Assembly: GCA_038216025.1 (NCBI GenBank)
Contig: JBBQQK010000027.1
Span: 1-12,971, forward strand
Source of the DNA: JBBQQK01 sp038216025
Lineage (GTDB): Bacteria > Patescibacteriota > UBA1384 > XYA2-FULL-43-10 > 1-14-0-10-43-13
DNA length: 12,971 nucleotides
Direction: 5' to 3'
The translations under genes were made by a program, and so were the position numbers. The notes below the pieces were generated by a model. The model saw only the letters and a program-made list of their open reading frames with translations, was not told the DNA's origin and made no database searches. Of the stretch, positions 7,920 to 12,971 are shown in pieces (the first letter of the stretch is position 1; each line of letters begins with the position of its first letter).

Positions 7920-8220
7920 CTTTAGTTCCTTTCGAATTATTTTTGATAAGTCCAATGATGCCTACGACTGCTCGACGAACAAATTCGAAGGTGAAAACAT
8001 TTTTTTTAAATATTTCCAGAGATTCGATACTTTGTCCTACGAATTCACTTGTTTTTCCGGCGGTTGTTCTGAAAATCTCTAAAATCTCTTTTAGTTCTCG
8101 TATCAGCCCATTGAGACGGGTGCGAATCACAATGAACCAGATAAACAATGCCAAAATAAAAAGCGTGGTCACGATACAAAATACACTAACCGATATCTGA
8201 AAAAATGTGTTTAAATTCAT
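7903..8220 (-). CDS. DUF948-like small membrane protein
   Basis: This 105-residue protein has one strong N-terminal transmembrane helix (about 8-32, VSVFCIVTTLFILALFIWFIVIR). An amphipathic cytoplasmic region (LRELKEILEIF to FEFVRRAVVGIIGLI) and a lysine-rich tail follow. This layout (one helix, a long amphipathic region with a T/G/S-rich turn, then a basic end) resembles DUF948/YtxG proteins, which are usually encoded next to YtxH as here. The assignment rests on layout and neighbourhood more than on a strict motif. The start is ATG 8220, with a weak purine stretch GAGAG upstream. It lies 38 nt downstream of the YggT gene on the same strand. Confidence 0.7.
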   Translation of the reverse strand: MNLNTFFQISVSVFCIVTTLFILALFIWFIVIRTRLNGLIRELKEILEIFRTTAGKTSEFVGQSIESLEIFKKNVFTFEFVRRAVVGIIGLIKNNSKGTKDGKAK

Positions 8221-8258
8221 CTTATTTCACTCTCGCCTGTTAAATATTATGTTTGACT

Positions 8259-8675
8259 CTATATATTTTTGCTGTTTGATGGCCTAGTTACTAGATCCAT
8301 CAGTCGCGCGATGATCCACCCAACTATGATATATATTATGATCGCAACTAGAGCGGCCGTATCGAAGTAAGCTCCATCTAAAGTAGGATTTTGGAAGATT
8401 CCCCGAAAAGGGGCGACAAAGAAACCGGAAACGCTGTAAAGAAGATCTGCAAACCCAACTACCCTAGCCCCAAGCAAGTGGAAAACCACTCGCAATGCAA
8501 GTAAAAGATCTATGATTCCGACAATATACCAAATCCAAGCATTCCCCCTGTCCGATTGTAAATCTTTTTGCTCGTCATTTGTCGGTGCCTGCGTGGTGGT
8601 CGCTGTTTGGTTGGTCTGATTTCTAAGTGGACTGCTACTATTTGTGGTAACTTCTTTATTAATTTCAACAGGCAT
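8259..8675 (-). CDS. YggT family membrane protein
   Basis: This 138-residue protein has a polar, Thr/Gln/Asn-rich N-terminus of about 45 residues. A helix follows with WIWYIVGIIDLLLALRVVFH and then LLGA, whose ...LRxxFxLLGA pattern is the YggT core. Next come LLYSVSGFFVAPFRGIF (the conserved membrane re-entry or loop with P-F) and a final helix (about 107-129, LVAIIIYIIVGWIIARLMD). YggT proteins are found near cell-division or envelope genes and have been linked to osmotic and ion stress; no reaction is known. A strong AAAGGAGG ribosome-binding site precedes ATG 8675. The soluble N-terminal extension is longer than in typical YggT and is unexplained. Confidence 0.9.
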   Translation of the reverse strand: MPVEINKEVTTNSSSPLRNQTNQTATTTQAPTNDEQKDLQSDRGNAWIWYIVGIIDLLLALRVVFHLLGARVVGFADLLYSVSGFFVAPFRGIFQNPTLDGAYFDTAALVAIIIYIIVGWIIARLMDLVTRPSNSKNI

Positions 8676-8738
8676 TACTGCCTCCTTTCAATTATTACAA
8701 GATATACAGGGAATACTCCATTGGAGGTGAAATACCCT

Positions 8739-9005
8739 TTATTTAAAAACTTTTAGAGCTTTCAAAATAGCAATTAATACGACTGCTCCAACAACTCCCC
8801 AAATAATACCCCAAATGCTCATTGTTCCAGCAACACCAGCGCCACCAATTCCTAAGACCGAACCGAAGAGCCAGCTACCTAGAATTGATCCGGCAATACC
8901 TATAATGATATTTGCAATAGTACCCTGTTGCTCCTCAGTGCCCATCACAGAACCCGCAATCCATCCGATGAGTGCTCCCACTAAAATAATGATGATCCAT
9001 CCCAT
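8739..9005 (-). CDS. GlsB/YeaQ/YmgE stress-response membrane protein
   Basis: This 88-residue protein has three glycine-rich transmembrane segments: IIIILVGALIGWIAGSVMG, then GTIANIIIGIAGSILGSWLFG, then IWGIIWGVVGAVVLIAILKAL. GxxIGxxAG...GxxxNIxxGIxGxxxGxxLF is the family pattern (formerly 'transglycosylase-associated protein'), and the length matches. Members are induced by general or envelope stress; the molecular role is unknown. AAAGGAGG stands before ATG 9005. The gene lies 39 nt after the RHH gene and 63 nt before YggT, in one apparent operon. Confidence 0.93.
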   Translation of the reverse strand: MGWIIIILVGALIGWIAGSVMGTEEQQGTIANIIIGIAGSILGSWLFGSVLGIGGAGVAGTMSIWGIIWGVVGAVVLIAILKALKVFK

Positions 9006-9044
9006 TTTTTGCCTCCTTTAGTTAAAAAAGTTCGTACCAATAAA

Positions 9045-9218
9045 TCAAGATTCAATTTTGATCTTTTTGACTACCGTTTCATCCGGCAGATATTTAATCA
9101 AGGCTATTTCCACTAGGGCAGTCAAGGTAATTTCGTCCAGAACGGCCTGAGCCCGAGCGTGTTTTAAAATATCAGGGTTAACAAAAAGGGTAACCCGTTG
9201 TTTTTTATTTGTTGTCAT
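9045..9218 (-). CDS. Ribbon-helix-helix DNA-binding protein
   Basis: This 57-residue protein reads TTNKKQRVTLFVNPDILKHA, then a short turn (VLDEITLTALVEIALIKYL) and a charged tail. A single beta strand (QRVTLFVN) followed by two short helices is the CopG/Arc/ParD-type ribbon-helix-helix fold, which binds DNA as a dimer through the strand. I chose ATG 9218 rather than the in-frame TTG at 9254 because the TTG lies inside a good -35 box and the predicted transcription start falls at about 9219. No toxin gene is adjacent, so it is more likely a repressor of its own operon (GlsB, YggT, DUF948-like, YtxH) than an antitoxin. Confidence 0.8.
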   Translation of the reverse strand: MTTNKKQRVTLFVNPDILKHARAQAVLDEITLTALVEIALIKYLPDETVVKKIKIES

Positions 9219-9225
9219 ACTTGTA

Positions 9226-9254
9226 ACAATACAACCAGTTAAAGTAGTTGTCAA
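9226..9254 (-). promoter_or_regulatory. Promoter of the RHH/stress operon
   Basis: The minus strand shows TTGACA (9254-9249), a 17-bp spacer and TATTGT (9231-9226). Transcription would begin at about 9219, one base before the ATG at 9218. The mRNA would therefore be leaderless, which agrees with the absence of a Shine-Dalgarno sequence. Confidence 0.65.
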
Positions 9255-9269
9255 TTATTGATTTGACAA
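9248..9269. promoter_or_regulatory. Palindromic operator candidate
   Basis: TTGTCAA (9248-9254) and TTGACAA (9263-9269) form a perfect 7-bp inverted repeat with an 8-bp spacer. The left arm covers the -35 box of the RHH gene, and the whole lies between two divergent units. This position suits autorepression by the RHH dimer; binding is an inference. Confidence 0.5.
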
Positions 9270-9312
9270 TATAGTAATTTTTTTATCAGAATATCAGTTA
9301 TCTCTCAGCAAC

Positions 9313-9340
9313 TTTAATTAAAATGTAATTGCTTTATAAT
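9313..9340 (+). promoter_or_regulatory. Promoter of the ferredoxin gene
   Basis: TTTAAT (9313-9318), a 16-bp spacer and a perfect TATAAT (9335-9340) precede ATG 9352. The start of transcription would be at about 9347, leaving about 5 nt of leader, and there is no Shine-Dalgarno sequence. Confidence 0.5.
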
Positions 9341-9351
9341 AAAAATATCAA

Positions 9352-9756
9352 ATGAGTAACATACAAAAAACAATTATTGTTTTCCCGAGTGCGATAGTGA
9401 TCGCTCTTTTCTTTTATTTCATTTCTGCAATTAGTAATGTAGCGGACAAATCAGAACCAAGCCAAGAAGTTTCTACTGCTTCCAACGAAACAACCGCTGT
9501 AATTGAAACCAATAATATGGCAAATAGTAATACTGTGACAAGTAGAAATGATTCTGTTCAGATTCCTGTTGAGGATAAAGTACTAACTTTATCCTCTATC
9601 CGTTGTCGTGGCTGCGGTGAATGTACTCTTTTAGATCCGGAGCATTTTGAAATGAATGGTCGAGAAGCTGTGGTAATATCTCAGGACAATTCATTATCCT
9701 CAAAGTTGCAATCAGCCATTGATAGTTGTCCGGCACAAGCGATCAAATTAACTTAA
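9352..9756 (+). CDS. Membrane-anchored single-cluster [4Fe-4S] ferredoxin
   Basis: This 134-residue protein has an N-terminal helix (about 8-28) and a flexible Ser/Thr/Asn/Glu-rich linker (30-75). A small ferredoxin domain follows with Cys85-x2-Cys88-x2-Cys91 in SIRCRGCGECTLLDPEHFE and Cys126 in DSCPAQAIKLT. These four cysteines are the expected ligands of one [4Fe-4S] cluster, as in the short ferredoxins of Bacillus type (CxxCGxC...CP). The lone CP motif excludes a two-cluster ferredoxin. The positive-inside rule is weakly informed (one Lys before the helix), so whether the domain faces out or in is not certain; the long polar linker suggests outside. The next gene follows after 10 nt, making an operon with a heme-like membrane protein. 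Confidence 0.88.
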   Translation: MSNIQKTIIVFPSAIVIALFFYFISAISNVADKSEPSQEVSTASNETTAVIETNNMANSNTVTSRNDSVQIPVEDKVLTLSSIRCRGCGECTLLDPEHFEMNGREAVVISQDNSLSSKLQSAIDSCPAQAIKLT

Positions 9757-9766
9757 AGGAGTTTAA

Positions 9767-10090
9767 ATGTTTGATTCATACCATTTTTTGTTAATATGTA
9801 TAATTGTGATTCTTGCATACAGCGCCACCTACACTCTTGTTAAGAGTAATATATTACCACTTAATGTTCATAAAATGACTTGGAACCTTGCTTTACTTGC
9901 AACATTTTTAATCTCTGGTGTTTTGGGACTTATTTTAGCATTTCTCGTTGATTACAAGCTCTCGATTGATTGGTACAGAAATTTCCTCTGGCTGCATGTT
10001 GAATTTGGCATCGCCATGGCAATTATTCTAATCTTTCATATCATTTGGCATATTAAATATTATATGGTAGCTTTGCGGAAAAACGACTAG
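9767..10090 (+). CDS. Three-helix histidine-rich membrane protein, probable heme b carrier
   Basis: This 107-residue integral membrane protein has helices at about 5-25, 39-62 and 74-100. His35 sits at the entry of helix 2. The last helix reads FLWLHVEFGIAMAIILIFH and then IIWHIKYY, with His77, His91 and His95. The W-x-x-L-H...G...H-x-x-x-H pattern is like the DUF4405/cytochrome b561-type heme-binding helices, where histidines on two helices ligate heme b. Heme binding is therefore inferred, not shown. AAGGAG lies 6 nt before ATG, and the gene starts 10 nt after the ferredoxin stop. Together they suggest electron transfer between a ferredoxin cluster and a membrane heme or quinone. Confidence 0.7.
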   Translation: MFDSYHFLLICIIVILAYSATYTLVKSNILPLNVHKMTWNLALLATFLISGVLGLILAFLVDYKLSIDWYRNFLWLHVEFGIAMAIILIFHIIWHIKYYMVALRKND

Positions 10091-10206
10091 TAATAAATTT
10101 TTCTAGAATAGTTCCGTCTCGACCATCATTGTTCTCCCCATTCATGTGTGATTTCATTGCTTGGCAACACTCCTGGTACGAAAAAACGTGATGATTTTAA
10201 CAGAAT

Positions 10207-10240
10207 ATGAAAATGGACCTCTACGGTGGTCCATTTTCAT
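10207..10240. terminator. 13-bp perfect hairpin after the heme-protein gene
   Basis: ATGAAAATGGACC pairs with GGTCCATTTTCAT around an 8-nt loop. It lies 117 nt beyond the stop codon at 10090. There is no T-run after it on the plus strand, so termination is plausible but weak; an RNA-stabilising or IS-end role is also possible. Confidence 0.5.
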
Positions 10241-10270
10241 TGGCTCCCCGTGGTAGCAGAAGTTCGCACT
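10241..10270 (-). other. tRNA-3'-end-like motif, copy 2
   Basis: The minus strand reads GCGAACTTCTGCTACC and then ACGGGGAGCCA, directly followed by the hairpin at 10207-10240. This looks like a tRNA 3' end followed by a terminator. The CTACCACGGGGAGCCA tail fits a T-stem, acceptor and CCA, but the T-loop and the rest of a tRNA are absent. See the related copy at 4665-4712. Confidence 0.35.
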
Positions 10271-10385
10271 TTCATTGCTTAAATACCGCAGTAAAGAAGT
10301 GCTAACTGGATAATGCACTGGCTCAGATAGATACCGTACACATTGCTAGATAAGAATAGCAATGAAAAACAGGTATGGTTGTTCC

Positions 10386-10511
10386 ATGAAAATATCCTCA
10401 TTGGGAGCAAACAAATTAAGTAAGATTCCGATCCTATCAAAAGAGGCAAGGAAGCGTTTAAGATGGATGGATTGGTACAAAGATCATGGAAAGAATGCAA
10501 GACTAACCTGA
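10386..10511 (+). pseudogene. IS481-like transposase N-terminal remnant
   Basis: From ATG 10386 the frame gives KISSLGANKLSKIPILSKEA, then RKRLRWMDWYKDHGKNARLT, and stops at TGA 10509-10511. The phrase LSKEARKRLxWMDxYxxHGKNARLT is typical of the N-terminal helix-turn-helix of integrase-type transposases (IS481/ISNCY-like). In intact proteins a Cys and the recognition helix follow at the point where TGA stands here. Nothing of the catalytic domain is left, so it is a relic. The bases from 10091 to 10385, apart from the hairpin and the motif above, hold no gene I can support. Confidence 0.65.
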
Positions 10512-10613
10512 AAAATTCTAACTCGAAAGTTAACACCCAATAAAAAAGGACATTCTAACCCAATCCTTGTAAAATGGTAATTAGTGAAAGAACCATAAGG
10601 GAGAGGAGAAAGA

Positions 10614-11125
10614 ATGTCTTACAGACATCTTACCAAAGATGATCACATTAGTTTAGGTGCACTTTTAAAAGCCGGATTGAGTATAAGGAAATGTGCATAT
10701 CAACTCGGCTTTAGTCCGCCTGGAATTAAGCAGGAAGTAGATAATAATGGAGGCAGGGATAATTACAGTCTACACAAGGCACACAAGAGGTATCTGAGTC
10801 TCCGTAAAGAGTCTAACCAGTGTCACAGAATCCTGGGAAAAGATGAATTTATCACTGAGCTGGTTGTATGCTTTTAGAGTTTAAATGGTCACCTGAACAA
10901 ATATCAGGCAGAATAGAGGCTGAGATTAAGGAGAAGCTGATCTCGACAGCATCAATCTAAATTATGCCAATAATAACAAGAGTCTATCCATGCTCCTAGC
11001 CCGTAAGCACAATAAATACCGCCGAACCAAAGCAGGCAATGACCGTAAAAAGGCCAGAGAAGAAGAATCAACTAAGAAATCGATCAACGACAGACCGATG
11101 ATAGAAGTAACAATTAAAATCCCAA
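10614..11125 (+). pseudogene. IS30-family transposase, frameshifted and truncated
   Basis: Three frames join into one IS30 protein. Frame 1 (10614 to about 10868) starts SYRHLTKDDHISLGALLKAG and shows the IS30 HTH. Frame 2 (about 10868-10957) gives FKWSPEQISGRIEAEI, the conserved WSPEQI segment. Frame 3 (about 10942-11125) gives NNNKSLSMLLARKHNKYRR, then STKKSINDRP, which normally precedes the first catalytic Asp. The DDE core is lost where a second IS30 remnant begins on the other strand. GAGAGG is seen before ATG 10614. The exact 3' breakpoint is uncertain by about 20 bp. Confidence 0.8.
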
Positions 11126-11131
11126 TACTTT

Positions 11132-11303
11132 TATGGCCGTTTTGTCGTATTTTGGTATTTGAACCAGGATTTCGTTTAAGTTCTCGACAAATTGTCGATG
11201 GATTTTTGCCCAGCTGCACAGCAATTTCTTTTTGCTTTAAGCCAGCTCTTTTCAGGGAAGATAGACGAATCCTGTCGTCATGTGTAAGATGATCTCGAGA
11301 CAT
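11132..11303 (-). pseudogene. Second IS30-family N-terminal fragment, opposite strand
   Basis: From ATG 11303 the minus strand reads SRDHLTHDDRIRLSSLKRAG, then KQKEIAVQLGKNPSTICREL and KRNPGSN. This is a complete IS30 HTH_38 domain (…KQKEIAxxLGxxPSTIxREL…). It differs enough in sequence from the 10614 copy to be another element. Similarity ends at about 11132, after which the frame runs antisense through the first remnant. Its 5' flank 11304-11441 is AT-rich and holds nothing I can name. Confidence 0.75.
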
Positions 11304-11441
11304 CTTGATCTTTTTTTAGGTTATTTAATTAGTCTGGAAACTAACTAATATACCTGATTTGGCTCTTGATGTCTCTTTTTATTAAATTGCTATTTGGATT
11401 GGAATTCTGGACTGGTTCTCTTGATTCCTTATGTGATTGGG

Positions 11442-11470
11442 GGCTTAATATCAATTTTGGGGTGCTAATT
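11442..11470 (-). repeat. Orphan IS end related to 143-171
   Basis: The reverse complement matches the IS end at 143-171 in 26 of 29 bases (AATTAGCACCCC then TTGATATTAAGCC). No matching transposase is encoded next to it: the adjacent 18 bp are AT-rich and then a REP-like element begins. It is probably all that remains of a second copy of that IS. Confidence 0.6.
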
Positions 11471-11487
11471 TTATATTATTTTTCTAT

Positions 11488-11575
11488 GTCATCCTGAACT
11501 TGATTCAGGATCCAGCTAATAGTAGTTAGCTCCAATAAATGATAATTCTGGATTCCAGATCAAGTCTGGAATGAC
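11488..11575. repeat. REP-like palindromic pair (BIME/MITE-like)
   Basis: Two hairpins face each other: ATCCTGAA-cttga-TTCAGGAT on the left and ATTCCAGA-tcaag-TCTGGAAT on the right. GTCAT at the left edge and ATGAC at the right edge make the whole 88-bp unit an imperfect palindrome. A further AGCTAA/TTAGCT stem lies between them. GTCATYCY...GGATCC hairpins are a widespread REP type moved by RAYT transposases. Confidence 0.75.
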
Positions 11576-11697
11576 AAATGTGTGTAAAAATAACATTAAT
11601 TATAAGTTTATTTACAACTCCTTGTAGATAAATACCTGATTATCGGCTACAGCATATTATTATTAGGCATTTTAAGGATCATACGCAATATAGGGTT

Positions 11698-12690
11698 CTA
11701 GGCATATAGCTTTGCTACTCGAAATAAGTGAAATTTCTTATCTCTCACTCCACGAACTACAGTCCTGAAGTTTTTAAGTTTTGCATTAAAAGATTCTGCT
11801 GAAGCATTGGTGCTTCGGTTGGTAAAATAGTTCAGTATGGTTGTTTCATGCAAACGAATAGACTCTGCAGCTACGATAAACGAATCAATATTTTTCTCAT
11901 AAACTTTTTGAAACCATTTGCTAAAACTTTCTTTGGCTTCTGAAACTGAATGGCTGCTCTCATAACAATTCCTAAACATCATCGAAAGTTCATAGGCACT
12001 TTTTAGCTCTGGGAATTCTCGGAATAGTATGACTGCTCTTCTTTGTTGTTGCTCATGCCATTTGCTTTGAGATTTAAATAATAAATAACGGCTTCTAGCA
12101 AGAAGCTGTTTTTTAGTATCTCCGTTTTCGAATGTTTTCGGTCTGTACCTTTTGCCCTCTTTTTGGGCTAATTTAATTTGCTCATTTTCCCCGCGGAGAG
12201 CTTCTTTTCGAAAGGCTATTCTAATCTCTTGAGCAGCCTCGCTGACGAGCTGTTGGACGTGAAATCTATCGGTTACTGGTGTTGCTTTGGGGAAAGAATA
12301 GCTGACAATATTTTTCATTGTCTCAGCCATATCGAGAGTAATCTCTTCTACTTTTCTTCTTTCGCTTTCTGGTATTTTTGCCAAAACAGCAGCCACATCT
12401 CTTGATCTTGTTCCCTGAACCATTGCGATCAAGGCTCTTTTTTTACCATGGAATTCTTTGTTGGTTAGAACAGTATAGAGCTCTCCGTTGGTGATAGCGA
12501 CTTCATCTAGACTCAAGTGTTTTCCAATGTTTTCAGGAAATATTATCCACTCTTCGGCATGCTCTTTTTGATCCCAATTTTTAAATCCACTCAGATGATC
12601 TTTATACTGTTTTTCAAATTCTTTGATCGGGAGCCTTTGAGACTTTGCGATAGAAGCCAGCGAGGATGGTTCCTTTTCCGCCGTCTTCTT
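11698..12690 (-). CDS. ISAon1/ISL3-type transposase, catalytic frame
   Basis: The frame is open from 12690 to TAG at 11700-11698 (330 residues). It contains QYKDHLSGFKNWDQKEHAEE, then LSLDEVAITNGELYTV, then PVTDRFHVQQLVSEAAQEIR, and near the end NASAESFNAKLKNFRTVVRG. The Asp in SLDE, the Asp in VTDRFHV and the Glu in SAESFN are the predicted DDE triad of ISL3-superfamily (ISAon1) transposases. No ATG or GTG lies before the conserved HLSGFKNW block. The first possible start (TTG 12516) would begin inside the catalytic motif, so this frame is probably expressed by frameshifting from the frame at 12614-12970. The C-terminus is intact. Between 11576 and the stop I see only AT-rich sequence and possibly the IS end near 11665-11697. 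Confidence 0.85.
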   Translation of the reverse strand, partial: KKTAEKEPSSLASIAKSQRLPIKEFEKQYKDHLSGFKNWDQKEHAEEWIIFPENIGKHLSLDEVAITNGELYTVLTNKEFHGKKRALIAMVQGTRSRDVAAVLAKIPESERRKVEEITLDMAETMKNIVSYSFPKATPVTDRFHVQQLVSEAAQEIRIAFRKEALRGENEQIKLAQKEGKRYRPKTFENGDTKKQLLARSRYLLFKSQSKWHEQQQRRAVILFREFPELKSAYELSMMFRNCYESSHSVSEAKESFSKWFQKVYEKNIDSFIVAAESIRLHETTILNYFTNRSTNASAESFNAKLKNFRTVVRGVRDKKFHLFRVAKLYA

Positions 12691-12970
12691 TTAAAAAATC
12701 AGCAAATTCTTTTTCAAGCTGAGTTCCAGGGAAAGACAATGCAATCTCTCTTTTGAGATATTTTTCTTGCCCTTCAATTTTCCAATATCTTCTTCTAAAA
12801 GTTAGGAGAGTTCTTCTACCTCTGATGGGGAAATCAGTAATGGTAATATCATGAAATTTTCTAGCAATAATTTTTTGGTTATCAGTGATTGGTGGGTCGT
12901 CTTTTTCTTCTAGAGTAATTTGTATATCTTCGTTATTGGCTGTCCCATTAGTTAAAACAAACCAGTCGAG
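12614..12970 (-). CDS. ISAon1-type transposase N-terminal region, 5' cut by the window
   Basis: The partial frame enters from the right edge and reads LDWFVLTNG, then ITLEEKDDPP, then TITDFPIRGRRTLLTFRRRY, WKIEGQEKY and QLEKEFADFLKEDGG, ending with TGA at 12616-12614. The order FPIRGRR...RRRYW...FADFLKE matches the separate N-terminal ORF of ISAon1-type elements, a zinc-ribbon or HTH-like DNA-binding part. It overlaps the catalytic frame by 77 nt and lies one base behind it, so a +1 shift (or loss of one base) in the overlap would fuse them. A run of six T and four A (12698-12689) sits at the start of the overlap. Confidence 0.75.
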   Translation of the reverse strand, partial: LDWFVLTNGTANNEDIQITLEEKDDPPITDNQKIIARKFHDITITDFPIRGRRTLLTFRRRYWKIEGQEKYLKREIALSFPGTQLEKEFADFLKEDGGKGTILAGFYRKVSKAPDQRI

Positions 12971-12971
12971 T

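Noticed and set aside
9045..9254. RHH protein as antitoxin of a toxin-antitoxin pair
   Set aside because: The next genes are GlsB and YggT family membrane proteins and no toxin-like gene is adjacent on either side.
10091..10206. Possible minus-strand peptide with a CC-x-x-MK motif (YQECCQAMKSHMNG...)
   Set aside because: The frame is short, has no start context or known family, and could be chance; not strong enough to call a gene.
10509..10511. TGA as a recoded sense codon (an alternative genetic code)
   Set aside because: It occurs in an IS relic at a place where Cys is expected; no intact gene contains an in-frame TGA.
10962..11303. 113-residue minus-strand frame as one protein
   Set aside because: Only the first 55 or so residues are IS30; the rest is antisense to the other IS30 relic.
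11348..11645. Direct repeat ATACCTGATT near 11351 and 11636
   Set aside because: Ten bases in AT-rich DNA, at unequal distances from the IS ends; could be chance.

Overview
The window is AT-rich bacterial DNA with small genes, short intergenic gaps and many insertion-sequence (IS) remnants. The secreted protein built from LVIVD repeats and FN3, the YtxH/YggT/GlsB cluster and the IS families resemble what is common in Candidate Phyla Radiation (Patescibacteria) genomes. That assignment is an inference from protein style; there is no rRNA or marker gene here. TAA or TAG ends every intact gene, and TGG is the only tryptophan codon I see in the clear genes, so the standard code is consistent.

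Layout. (1) Positions 1-171 hold the 3' end of a transposase gene and its IS end. (2) Positions 227-4124, minus strand, hold a 991-residue surface protein (LVIVD propeller, FN3, second propeller, carboxypeptidase-regulatory-like domain, C-terminal membrane anchor). It is followed by a membrane-anchored reading frame that lacks a normal start and carries an in-frame stop. (3) Positions 4155-4700 hold two truncated IS3/IS481-type fragments back to back. (4) Positions 4811-7456, plus strand, hold an NmrA-like NAD(P)-binding protein and a membrane-anchored trypsin-like protease with an Ig-like region, ending at a strong bidirectional terminator. (5) Positions 7563-9218, minus strand, form a compact operon: RHH regulator, GlsB/YeaQ, YggT, a DUF948-like protein and YtxH, all small and mostly membrane proteins. 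(6) Positions 9352-10090, plus strand and divergent from the RHH gene, encode a membrane-tethered [4Fe-4S] ferredoxin and a three-helix, histidine-rich membrane protein that looks like a heme b carrier. (7) From 10207 to the right edge lie a hairpin, remnants of an IS481-like element and two IS30 elements, an orphan IS end, a REP-like palindromic element, and an ISAon1/ISL3-type transposase in two overlapping frames.

How the genes may work together. The minus-strand operon looks like a cell-envelope stress cassette headed by its own small DNA-binding protein. A palindrome between that gene and the ferredoxin gene could control both directions. The ferredoxin and the heme protein probably form an electron-transfer pair at the membrane. 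The most unusual structural signal is an exact 23-bp inverted repeat flanking the NmrA gene. No described defence system, CRISPR array, tRNA or rRNA gene was found.
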